Both the position numbers and the translations under genes were made by a program. A stretch of 37,378 nucleotides of DNA, taken from Motiliproteus sp. Its GTDB lineage: Bacteria; Pseudomonadota; Gammaproteobacteria; Pseudomonadales; Balneatricaceae. Shown piece by piece: positions 26,963 through 34,801 of the stretch; within the stretch, counting starts at the first letter, position 1; each line of letters starts with the position of its first letter. Below the pieces are notes generated by a model, which was not told where the DNA came from, made no database searches, and worked only from the letters and a program-made list of their open reading frames with translations. The stretch is from NCBI GenBank assembly GCA_026196225.1, contig JAPHRD010000009.1, forward strand, positions 1 to 37,378. Direction: 5' to 3'.

Positions 26963-27964
26963 ATGTTCGATTGCAACAGCTGGATTCTGGAAGCGGATCT
27001 AAGCTCCATATCCTTGGAAAAATGGCAAAAAACTGTCAACCTGCTCGCCCGGTTGTTTCACGCACCTTCCTGCTTCATCCTGCAGCACAACCACAAGGGA
27101 TATCAGGTCGTCGTCGGTAGCAACCAGGAGTCCGAACAGTATCTGGCCGGCGGATTTATTCCTAACGAAAGCAGCACCCTGCACAGTCAGGTGATTGATC
27201 AGTGCCGCGAGCTTTATATCCCCAATGCCATAGAACAACCCTGCTGGCTGGAGTTTCCAGAAGTTTCCGGCGATGGTGTAGTTTCCTATCTTGGCCTGCC
27301 ACTGATGTGGCCTAACGGTGTCCCGTTCGGCGTACTTTGCGTCATGGATAATCATCCCAGCGATTATCGTGAGCCTTATTTTGAACTCATTTCCAGCTTC
27401 CAACACCAGATGGAAGCAGACCTGCAACTGTTGGTTAATGAACAGGAACTCAACGAGCTCAGTCTCACCGACGATCTAACCGGCATCTATAACCGTCGCG
27501 GCTTTGATACGTTAGCGAAGCATAAACTCAGTGTCGCCAAACGTTACGGTCACACCTTCGGATTGATGTACTTCGATCTCGACAACCTGCACTCCATAAA
27601 CGATCAACTGGGCCACGAAACTGGGGATCAGGCTATCATCGCCCTGGCGAACGCTCTCGATAGTGAGCTCCGGGACTCTGATATCGCTGCCCGCATTGGC
27701 GATGACGAATTTGCAGCTCTGGTCTTCGTCCAGCAGGCTCAAGACCTGGAAAATCTAGCTATTCGCATTCAGAAAAAACTCAATCTCCTCAAACAATACC
27801 GTGACAGCCTGCCACCGATTACCACCAGCGTGGGTGCAAAGTGTTACCAGGCCGATACCAACCTGGATATATCCACCATGCTCCACGAAGTGGACCGGCT
27901 GATGTTCAATATCAAGCACGAAAAGAAATTGGCCTCCAACTCCGGTGTAACACCCAAGCATTAA
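26963..27964 (+). CDS. GAF-GGDEF protein with altered active site (GDDEF)
   Basis: 333 residues, cytosolic. A GAF sensor domain (about 15-150; SYLGLPLMWPNGVPFGVLCVMD is typical) joins a GGDEF domain (about 165-325) beginning LSLTDDLTGIYNRRGFD. The signature motif is GDDEF (246-250), with Asp in place of the second Gly that contacts GTP. The first metal motif reads FDLDNLHSIND, with His where Lys is usual. The inhibitory I-site RxxD (Arg237 to Asp240) is intact and exactly 5 residues ahead. It could be a weak cyclase or a c-di-GMP-binding receptor. Monocistronic, about 256 bases from the preceding gene. Confidence 0.88.
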   Translation: MFDCNSWILEADLSSISLEKWQKTVNLLARLFHAPSCFILQHNHKGYQVVVGSNQESEQYLAGGFIPNESSTLHSQVIDQCRELYIPNAIEQPCWLEFPEVSGDGVVSYLGLPLMWPNGVPFGVLCVMDNHPSDYREPYFELISSFQHQMEADLQLLVNEQELNELSLTDDLTGIYNRRGFDTLAKHKLSVAKRYGHTFGLMYFDLDNLHSINDQLGHETGDQAIIALANALDSELRDSDIAARIGDDEFAALVFVQQAQDLENLAIRIQKKLNLLKQYRDSLPPITTSVGAKCYQADTNLDISTMLHEVDRLMFNIKHEKKLASNSGVTPKH

Positions 27965-28102
27965 CACCGTCTTGTAATCAGCTGAGCCACAGTTCATCGA
28001 TATCAAGAAACCCTTATCGATTCTCTAGAACTGTTGCCGGCCGCTGGCTATAGTGGTGCGCCTATGGCTAGTCCCTGAAAGTCCATTACAACGGAGAAAG
28101 AG

Positions 28103-29038
28103 ATGCCGCATTTGATATTGGTTCACCAGCCCAGCAAACAGGCATTGTCTGACTACCACGCCATCGCCGACCTGATCGGCCAGCAAGCACCCGATATTAA
28201 AACTCACATTGTTGATACCAAAGACACCGAATGGTGTGGTATTGAAGCGCCAGACCAAGAGCCAGTATTAACCGTATCTCCGCTGCCGATTAAGAAATTC
28301 CAACCGCCAGGGGGCCGGATCTGCCAGGGGTTCGAGTACCGCAAAGGTGAGCAAAATCAACGTATGCGGGATATAGGCGTTTCCGTTCCTGACTGGACTG
28401 AACTAACACCGGAAACAGAACTTGACCTAGATTTTTGGGGCCCCTTCGTAGTGGTTAAACCCGAACTCGGACGCAAAGGTGCCGAGATCGTCATCAAGCG
28501 AACCGGTCGTGTACGTTACAAAGAGCCCGAACAATACGACGCCGAACACCCAATACAAAAAGCGCCGATGATCGTCCAACGATTTATCTACACTGGCCCT
28601 TGGCCCATCAACTACCGTGTCGTCACCCTCTTCGGAAAGACACTACTTTGCTGGCGTTGTGAAGCGGACCATGGCAAGCCGCCCCTGGAATCCAAATATG
28701 CCTTTACGGGTGTCTCGATCGTTTCCAACAAAAAGACATCCAAATACAGCTTGGCATTTGACGAAGATGTCATCGCCCTGGCCGAAAAAGCACACCAGGC
28801 CTTCCCCGATCAACCTGTACTGGGCACCGATATTATTCGCGACGCAGAGACGGGTGAACTGTACGTATTGGAAACCAACCCCCGAGGCGACGCCTGGCTG
28901 ATTTCTTCAGATATGGGGAGAATGATTGAATCTGCTAACGGCCTGAATTTCACTGAGCAGTTTGGTGCCCTCGATATTGCCGCCAAGGTGCTTATCGAGA
29001 AAACCCGGGAACTGGCTCAATCTCCCGAGGCTGGCTGA
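28103..29038 (+). CDS. ATP-grasp family protein
   Basis: 311 residues with the look of RimK/glutathione-synthetase-type ATP-grasp ligases: lysine-bearing PFVVVKPELGRKGAEIVI (about 114-131), the MIVQRFIYTG strand, an arginine in NYRVVTLFGK, and the metal-binding LYVLETNPRGDAW (about 251-263) with Glu and Asn. These enzymes join a carboxylate to an amine through an acyl phosphate. Neither substrate nor partner is evident. GGAG lies 7 bases before the start. It follows the GGDEF gene by about 140 bases. Confidence 0.82.
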   Translation: MPHLILVHQPSKQALSDYHAIADLIGQQAPDIKTHIVDTKDTEWCGIEAPDQEPVLTVSPLPIKKFQPPGGRICQGFEYRKGEQNQRMRDIGVSVPDWTELTPETELDLDFWGPFVVVKPELGRKGAEIVIKRTGRVRYKEPEQYDAEHPIQKAPMIVQRFIYTGPWPINYRVVTLFGKTLLCWRCEADHGKPPLESKYAFTGVSIVSNKKTSKYSLAFDEDVIALAEKAHQAFPDQPVLGTDIIRDAETGELYVLETNPRGDAWLISSDMGRMIESANGLNFTEQFGALDIAAKVLIEKTRELAQSPEAG

Positions 29039-29374
29039 TCATCTTAATTCCGTATACTTGGAAGCTCTAACTCCTTTTATCCAGTTCTCGAATTCCAATC
29101 AACCGATGATAGTAATTTCTAGAGATCAGAAACAGAAGCAAATCCATTCGTCAATTTAAATTGACGCCCGTTAAATATAGGGCGATTTTCTTAGCAGATT
29201 AATGGCAATTTGTTCTATCATTGCGTCGCCTTGGTAACAGACAACAGACCAATTTCGACCGTTACCGAGGTTTCCAGTAGCTAATGGATTCTCCAATAGT
29301 GTTATCCGATATCCTGCAGTAGACTGCAGCGCCTTTTTGCTTCTCCGAATAACAGTAGCAAGAGGGCACGATCT

Positions 29375-29455
29375 GTTTTGGTTGTTTTGGTTGTTTTGGT
29401 TGTTTTGGTTGTTTTGGTTGTTTTGGTTGTTTTGGTTGTTTTGGTTGTTTTGGTG
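29375..29455 (+). repeat. 9-bp tandem repeat (GTTTTGGTT) directly before a start codon
   Basis: Eight perfect copies (29375-29446) and a ninth with one change at its last base (29447-29455). The repeat ends 6 bases before the ATG at 29462. The only ribosome-site-like bases for that gene (GGTG, 29452-29455) are part of the last unit. Such arrays change copy number by slippage. Confidence 0.95.
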
Positions 29456-29461
29456 ATTTAG

Positions 29462-30037
29462 ATGAAAAAGGCGTTTATCAGCCCCGCGCAACTGCTTGAA
29501 GACAGTTTCCAACTGGCACTCAATATCTATGAAAGTGGATTCCGACCCGACTATATTGTTGGCGTATGGCGCGGGGGCGCACCCGTTGGTATTGCGGTGC
29601 AGGAGTGTCTGGATGTGCTAGACGTTAAGTCAGATCATATTGCGATCCGCACCTCCAGCTATACCGGCATCGGTGAGCGTGATAAGCATGTGCGTGTTCA
29701 CGGCCTGACCTACCTGATAAAACACCTGGAATCTGAAGATAGCCTGCTGATCGTTGATGATGTTCACGATACCGGACTAAGCATCGAGCAGATTATTGTT
29801 GATCTGAAGAACGCCTGCAAAAAGAACACTCCCGAGATTAGAGTTGCCACCCCCTACTTTAAGCCAGCGAAAAACAAAACCGATCGTATTCCCGATTACT
29901 ACATCCACGAAAGTGCTGATTGGTTAGTCTTTCCCCACGAGTTAGAAGGGCTTACTACCGAGGAGTTGAAAGAGAACCGGCCCGAGCTTTCACATATTCT
30001 CGATCAGATTGAGACGATCAGAAGCGAATCAAAGTAG
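29462..30037 (+). CDS. Phosphoribosyltransferase domain protein
   Basis: 191 residues with the type I PRTase fold. The PRPP loop is LLIVDDVHDTGLS (95-107), and VGVWRGGAPVGIAV (about 33-46) is the PPi loop with an RGG motif. It resembles hypoxanthine-guanine-type enzymes, but the base-recognising hood differs (YFKPAKNKTDRIPDYYIHESADWLVFPHE), and the substrate could be xanthine, guanine or another purine. The start is fixed by frame length; a conventional Shine-Dalgarno is missing and a tandem repeat occupies that place. The IS cluster begins 60 bases downstream. Confidence 0.85.
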   Translation: MKKAFISPAQLLEDSFQLALNIYESGFRPDYIVGVWRGGAPVGIAVQECLDVLDVKSDHIAIRTSSYTGIGERDKHVRVHGLTYLIKHLESEDSLLIVDDVHDTGLSIEQIIVDLKNACKKNTPEIRVATPYFKPAKNKTDRIPDYYIHESADWLVFPHELEGLTTEELKENRPELSHILDQIETIRSESK

Positions 30038-30096
30038 TTTACAGAGAACGCATTGCTACCAATTTTTCCTTGTTAATTTCATCAGGTCTTACCTAA

Positions 30097-31246
30097 GGTA
30101 ACTACGATTAAGTCCCGTCTTTTGGTCCACTCTGCCGATCAAGCCTCCTAATCGCCCAAATATTGCTCGTTTTTGTCCATCTGCATGCTGATTTCCCAGC
30201 AAACAGGCGGACTAATCCTACGCTCGCAACATCTGATCCACGCGGGCGATGTTCGCCAGGGCAAACAGCATCGCCAGCATGCTGTCATTCTTTATCAACC
30301 CGCGATAACGGGTTTTGGTGAAGCCAAACTGGCACTTGATAATCCGGAACTGATGCTCAACCTTGGCTCGTATACTGGCCTTCATGTATTCGATGCTCAG
30401 CAAGGTCTTATTGATTCGCGGGTGCTTTCTCAGTTCTTTGGTCTTGCTAGGAGCCTCAGCTATATGCCAGTCGACCTGCACGCCTTTGAGTTCTTCACAC
30501 TTCTCGACCCCGCGATAGCCATTGTCAGCAAAGACGAACTCTTCCTCGCCGTGTAATAAATTCTCAGCCTGATTAAGATCGTGCTCATTGGCAGCTGTAG
30601 TCGTGAAGCTATGTGTCAGGCCAGATTTCGCGTCTACACCAATATGGGCCTTCATCCCGAAATGCCACTGATTGCCCTTTTTGGTCTGGTGCATTTCAGG
30701 ATCACGCTCACCCGCTTTGTTATCGGTGGAGCTAGGGGCTTCAATGATGGTGGCATCCATCAAAGTGCCTTCTTTAATCAGGACACCAGCTTCGCTGAGC
30801 CAAGTGCTGACCTCTTCGAATATCTGGCGCGCCAAACCATGCCGTTCCAGCAGGTGACGAAAGTTCATGATCGTGGTGTGATCGGGAATAGAGCTTGTAG
30901 AAGATAAGCCTGCAAACATCCGCATCGATGCGATCTCAGTGAGCGCATCTTCCATGGCTGGATCGCTCATGTTGTACCAGTGTTGCATGCAGTGAATCCG
31001 CAGCACTGTCTCCAACGGATAGGGGCGACGACCATTGCCAGCCTTAGGGTAGTGAGGCTCAATCACCGCCACCAAGCGAGACCAGGGAATCAGATTCTCC
31101 ATGCGGCCAAGAAACTTCTCTTTGCGAGTTTGGCGGCGCTTGTTTTTGAACTCGCTATCAGCGAAGGAGAGTTGGTGATCCATGGAAAGCCCTCTGCAAA
31201 TCAAAGCACGGATTGTCTCATGTTGGGGGACTTATTCGCAGGTTGT
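30097..31246 (-). mobile_element. Complete IS5-family insertion sequence
   Basis: 1150 bp bounded by imperfect 19-bp terminal repeats: GGTAACTACGATTAAGTCC (30097-30115) and, on the minus strand, ACAACCTGCGAATAAGTCC (31246-31228). CTAA flanks the left end (30093-30096), a YTAR target as in IS5. The right flank is lost because another IS begins at 31247. One transposase gene fills it. Confidence 0.85.
30218..31183 (-). CDS. IS5-family transposase
   Basis: 321 residues from the ATG at 31183 (GAGGG 6 bases upstream). N-terminal [15 protein letters not shown] and the [20 protein letters not shown] segment are typical of the IS5 subgroup. The DDE catalytic residues are visible in [23 protein letters not shown] and KVEHQFR. 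No internal stop or frameshift, so the enzyme may be active. Confidence 0.93.
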   Translation of the reverse strand: MDHQLSFADSEFKNKRRQTRKEKFLGRMENLIPWSRLVAVIEPHYPKAGNGRRPYPLETVLRIHCMQHWYNMSDPAMEDALTEIASMRMFAGLSSTSSIPDHTTIMNFRHLLERHGLARQIFEEVSTWLSEAGVLIKEGTLMDATIIEAPSSTDNKAGERDPEMHQTKKGNQWHFGMKAHIGVDAKSGLTHSFTTTAANEHDLNQAENLLHGEEEFVFADNGYRGVEKCEELKGVQVDWHIAEAPSKTKELRKHPRINKTLLSIEYMKASIRAKVEHQFRIIKCQFGFTKTRYRGLIKNDSMLAMLFALANIARVDQMLRA

Positions 31247-31486
31247 ATGGACTCCCCCGGTTTTGCAACTCCATTGATCGCTGACATGTAGGTCTAACTG
31301 CTCGCTTGTATCCGGTCTCTTGATGAGTCGTTTTTATCGACTCGGACCCTGATGGAGATCCGCCCGCCAGCTCCTCATTTCCTTACCGGTCTCATAGACC
31401 TGCTGCGAACTCAGGTTTTGCTGACGTCGGTACAACCCGTTATGCCATCACATCAATGTCGTTACATTCACCTCGTCGCTAACTTC
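31247..31486 (-). ncRNA. Probable guide-RNA (seekRNA/bridge-RNA) region of the IS1111-group element
   Basis: 240 bases without a gene downstream of the recombinase. IS110-family elements carry a structured guide RNA in their longer non-coding end, which in the IS1111 group is the 3' end. A GAGTCG/CGACTC stem with a 7-base loop (31325-31343) is visible. Exact ends and guide segments cannot be set from one copy. Confidence 0.4.
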
Positions 31487-32506
31487 TTAAGCTGCCACTG
31501 GTTGATAGTCTGTACCTTTGGCCAGCATCGCCCAGAGTATCCGCGCATGCTTTGCCGCCAGTGCAACAGCCGCCTTGTTGAAACCTCTGCGCTCACGAAC
31601 GGCCTTGACCCATTGACTCTTCCGATCATCCTTATTCATCAGATAGCGTATCACTGCGCGCGAGCCATCGATTAATAAGGTTCGTAAATAGGCATCGCCG
31701 CGCTTGGTGATTCGGCCATGCCGAGCACGACCTCCCGTCGACCACTGCCTCGGGACCAGGCCAAGCCATGCGGCAAACTGTCGCCCGTTCTTGAAGGTGT
31801 GAATATCGCCGACAGAGGCAATCAGCGCCGTCGCGGTAATCGGTCCTATGCCTTCGAGCGTCATCAGTCTCTTAGCATCTTCATCAGAACGGGCGAGCGC
31901 TTCGAGCTGCTTGTCATACTGGTCGATCTGCCGGTCTAAATCGCACAGTTTCTCGTACTGGTTGGCAAACACCTGCCTGGCGAGCACAGGCAGCTCGTTT
32001 TCAGCATCCTCCAGGATTCGGGGAAGCTGGCTACGAACATGACTGCGGCCTTGAGGGAGTACAATGCCGAACTCACTCAGAAGACCTCTGATCTGGTTGA
32101 CCAATGAAGTGCGTTCTCCAACCACCAAACTACGAACCCGATGCACCATGAGCACGGCTTGCTGCTCTTCAGATTTAACCGATACAAAATGCATGCTGGG
32201 CCGCCCCGCCGCTTCGCAAATCGCTTCAGCATCGTTGTGGTCGTTCTTGTCGTTCTTCCTGTACGGTGAAACAAATTGAGGTGCAATCATCCGCACCTCA
32301 TGTCCCAGCGTGCTGAGCTTTCGAGCCCAATGATGGGCACTACCGCAACTTTCAAAGGCAACGATACACGGATCGATCCGAGCGAAGAAATTCATCACCT
32401 GACTACGCTTGAGCGTCTTGCGCAGCACGGGTTGTTCTTTCTGATCAACGCCAAAGACCTCAAAAACATTCTTTGCCAAATCGAGACCGATACGCATAAT
32501 TTCCAT
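31487..32506 (-). CDS. IS110-family transposase (recombinase), IS1111 group
   Basis: 339 residues. The N-terminal DEDD/RuvC-like domain starts IGLDLAKNVFEVFGVD, with VAFESCGSAHHWARKL and KNDKNDHNDAEAICEA. A central coiled region leads to the C-terminal Transposase_20 domain (TLEGIGPITATALIA...FAAWLGLVPRQWSTGG...GDAYLRTLLIDGSRAVI), which holds the serine nucleophile region. GAGGAG lies 6 bases before the start. Intact. Confidence 0.93.
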   Translation of the reverse strand: MEIMRIGLDLAKNVFEVFGVDQKEQPVLRKTLKRSQVMNFFARIDPCIVAFESCGSAHHWARKLSTLGHEVRMIAPQFVSPYRKNDKNDHNDAEAICEAAGRPSMHFVSVKSEEQQAVLMVHRVRSLVVGERTSLVNQIRGLLSEFGIVLPQGRSHVRSQLPRILEDAENELPVLARQVFANQYEKLCDLDRQIDQYDKQLEALARSDEDAKRLMTLEGIGPITATALIASVGDIHTFKNGRQFAAWLGLVPRQWSTGGRARHGRITKRGDAYLRTLLIDGSRAVIRYLMNKDDRKSQWVKAVRERRGFNKAAVALAAKHARILWAMLAKGTDYQPVAA

Positions 32507-32579
32507 GATGGACTCCTCTTTTGATTGGTAGCTTCAACTTCCAATCTGGCATATAAATGCCGATGGAGGGGGAGTCCAT

Positions 32580-33184
32580 CCCATTTCCTTAGCACGATGC
32601 TACGGATTCATTGCATGCAACAATGGTATTGTCTGAGCGATCCAGCCATGGAAGAAGCTCTGTATGAGATTGCCTCCATGCGTGTCCAGTTCGCTGGACT
32701 TTCACTATCACGCGGAGGTATTCCTGATGAGACCACCATCCTGAACTTTCGTCACTTGCTTGAGCGGTATGATCTTACTCGGCAAATTCTAGAGCTGGTA
32801 TCAGCATACTTACAGGAAAAAGGCCTGATGTTGCGACAAGGCACAATCGTGGATGCAACGATTATTGCGGCGCCCAGCTCGACTAAGAACAAGGAAGGTA
32901 AACGTGACCCAGAGATGCATCAAACCAAAAAGGGGAACGAATGGTTTTTTGGCATGAAAGCCCATATCGGTGTGGATGCCCAATCGGGCTTGGTACACAG
33001 CATGACGTGTACAGCCACCAATGAGCACGATCTGAACCAGGCAGAGCATCTGCTGCATGGTGATGAAACCTATGTCTTTGCCGATGCGGGCTATGTCGGC
33101 ATCGAGAATCGGACTGAAAATAAGGCCGGAATAACTATGCAGAGAGCTAAATACTGCGTCGAAAACAACAGGCGGGCGGTTTGA
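32580..33184 (+). pseudogene. Remnant of a second IS5-family transposase
   Basis: From about 32587 the frame reads [20 protein letters not shown] and then [16 protein letters not shown], matching residues about 55 onward of the intact transposase at 30218-31183, but on the opposite strand. The first ~50 codons are missing at the junction with the IS1111-group element. The middle keeps two catalytic Asp sites ([21 protein letters not shown]), but homology is lost after [10 protein letters not shown], before the KVEHxFR Glu motif. It is not functional and represents a different IS copy (roughly two-thirds similar by eye). Confidence 0.85.
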
Positions 33185-33525
33185 CATCACTTGTTCAGAT
33201 CATTCCTAGAGTATTTCGATCACTGCTACTGGTCGGTTGTTTATCGGCTCATCTAACATTTTTTAGACATTCCTTAGACCGTTTGTGTTTTGTTTTCTAT
33301 AAATAAAACAATGGTTTAATGATTTTCTCGTGGCTGGCTTTATTGCTCTGGTTCAACTGGTTCTATTTGCAGATTCCGCAAACTCCTAACCTAGAAACAC
33401 GTTAACGAACTTACTGCTCCAGGGGTGCTGGAGTGGGGTTAACCCAGAGAACCATAGCCCGAAACCAGCGTATCGCGGCGGGCTTTGTTCACAGTCTTCG
33501 AATAAAAATTTACAGGAGTCGCGAT
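33185..33525. other. Gene-free stretch before ald
   Basis: 340 bases with no supported gene. It starts AT-rich (including ttttgttttctataaataaaac region about 33285-33310) and ends with the ald leader. A short CTCCAG/CTGGAG hairpin lies at 33416-33432. No IS terminal repeat for the remnant is seen here, so its 3' end has been lost. The ald promoter probably lies in this stretch. Confidence 0.5.
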
Positions 33526-34641
33526 ATGTTGATCGGTGTCCCAAAAGAGATTAAGAACCACGAATACCGTGTTGGAATGGTGCCAGCCAGCGTTCAGGAA
33601 TTGACTGCCCGTGGCCATCAGGTTGTGGTTCAGACCCAGGCCGGTGAAGGTGTTGGTTTCAGCGATGACGATTACGTTGCTGCCGGTGCTTCCATCTCTC
33701 AAACTGCAGAAGCGATCTTCGCCGAAGCGGATATGGTCGTTAAGGTTAAAGAGCCTCAGGCTGTAGAGCGCAAGATGCTGCGCCCTGGTCAGTTGCTGTT
33801 TACCTACCTGCACCTGGCTCCAGACCCAGAGCAGACCGATGATCTGCTGGAAAGTGGCTCCACCTGCATCGCTTACGAGACTGTGACCTCTGACCGTGGT
33901 GGCCTGCCGTTGCTGGCGCCAATGTCCGAAGTAGCGGGCCGTATGTCTATCCAAGCGGGTGCGGCTTGCCTTGAAAAATCCAAGCAGGGTCGTGGATTGC
34001 TGCTGGGTGGTGTACCCGGTGTTGAGCCTGCCAAGGTTGTGATCATCGGTGGTGGTGTTGTGGGTTCTAACGCTGCACGTATGGCCATCGGTATGGGTGC
34101 TCAGGTTGTCATTCTGGATCGTTCTGTTGATGTACTGCGTCGCCTGGTTGCAGAGTTCGGTACAGCGGTGCAGACCGTTTATTCCAGCAAAGCGGCACTG
34201 GAAGAACATGTGCTCAGCGCCGACCTGGTTGTGGGCGGTGTTCTGATTCCTGGAGCGGCCGCACCAAAGCTGGTAACCGCTGATATGGTTCGTCGTATGA
34301 AGCCTGGTTCTGCTGTTGTGGACGTAGCTATCGATCAGGGTGGTTGCTTCGAGACTTCTCACGCCACGACTCACCAGGATCCAACTTACATCGTCGATGA
34401 CGTGGTTCACTACTGTGTGGCGAACATGCCTGGCGCCGTTGCCCGCACCTCTACACTGGCATTGAACAACGCTACGCTGCCGCACATCGTGGCGCTGGCT
34501 GATCTGGGTTGGGAAGAAGCGATCCGTCGCGATCCACACCTGGCTAACGGTCTTAACGTTCATGCTGGTGAGATCACCTGCCCAGAAGTGGCAGAAGCCC
34601 TGGGTAGAAACTGCGTTGAGTACAAACTGAACGCTGCCTGA
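33526..34641 (+). CDS. ald: Alanine dehydrogenase
   Basis: 371 residues from the ATG at 33526 (AGGAG 8 bases upstream; an earlier in-frame ATG would add 31 atypical residues). NAD-dependent interconversion of L-alanine with pyruvate and ammonia. MLIGVPKEIKNHEYRVGMVP opens the protein; catalytic Lys75 (VKVKEPQ) and His96 (TYLHLAPD) are present; the Rossmann motif is VVIIGGGVVGSNAARMAIGMG; DVAIDQGGCFETS and the YCVANMPGAVARTST C-terminal block are diagnostic. Codon choice is strongly biased to GGT, CGT, GTT and CTG, suggesting high expression. Single gene with its own terminators. Confidence 0.95.
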   Translation: MLIGVPKEIKNHEYRVGMVPASVQELTARGHQVVVQTQAGEGVGFSDDDYVAAGASISQTAEAIFAEADMVVKVKEPQAVERKMLRPGQLLFTYLHLAPDPEQTDDLLESGSTCIAYETVTSDRGGLPLLAPMSEVAGRMSIQAGAACLEKSKQGRGLLLGGVPGVEPAKVVIIGGGVVGSNAARMAIGMGAQVVILDRSVDVLRRLVAEFGTAVQTVYSSKAALEEHVLSADLVVGGVLIPGAAAPKLVTADMVRRMKPGSAVVDVAIDQGGCFETSHATTHQDPTYIVDDVVHYCVANMPGAVARTSTLALNNATLPHIVALADLGWEEAIRRDPHLANGLNVHAGEITCPEVAEALGRNCVEYKLNAA

Positions 34642-34642
34642 T

Positions 34643-34684
34643 AGAGACCTGTTTAGTCACATTTGTGACTGCTAAACAGGCTCT
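34643..34684 (+). terminator. Hairpin just after ald
   Basis: CCTGTTTAG (34648-34656) pairs with CTAAACAGG (34672-34680), with inner TCAC/GTGA and outer AGAG/CTCT stems separated by small bulges. No T run follows, so it may protect the 3' end or attenuate; it also resembles the palindrome at 10604-10656. Confidence 0.5.
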
Positions 34685-34730
34685 CGCAAGTCCCCCGCGC
34701 AGGCATTACTCGAGTCCTGTCTGTGCGCCG

Positions 34731-34761
34731 GCCGGCCCCGCAATGGGGTCGGCTATTTTGT
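34731..34761 (+). terminator. Rho-independent terminator of ald
   Basis: GCCGGCCCC-gcaat-GGGGTCGGC stem (one G-T pair) followed by tattttgt, about 90 bases past the stop and 40 before the next gene. Confidence 0.75.
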
Positions 34762-34801
34762 ATCTAAATCCCCCTTTTCTTTGAATGCTGGAGGCTTCGC
34801 C

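Larger units (their letters stand above)
31247..32579 (-). mobile_element. IS110-family, IS1111-group insertion sequence
   Basis: About 1.33 kb, bounded by perfect 12-bp inverted repeats atggactccccc (31247-31258) and gggggagtccat (32568-32579), the subterminal repeats of the IS1111 group; true ends may lie a few bases outside. The non-coding region 3' of the recombinase is long (240 bases) and the 5' side short (73 bases), the IS1111 arrangement. It abuts the terminal repeat of the IS5 element on one side and a transposase remnant on the other. Confidence 0.85.

Noticed and set aside
29171-29512. Minus-strand frame of 113 codons with an NNQ repeat
   Set aside because: The Asn/Gln repeat is the reverse reading of the 9-bp array; the frame starts inside the phosphoribosyltransferase gene, has no ribosome site, and its remainder resembles no protein.
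33433-33525. N-terminal extension of ald from an upstream ATG
   Set aside because: Family proteins begin at MLIGVPKEIK, and AGGAG precedes that ATG; the extension has no ribosome site.
33439-34563. 374-codon frame antisense to ald
   Set aside because: It mirrors the ald codons almost completely. ald has clear catalytic motifs and a good ribosome site; the antisense frame has neither.
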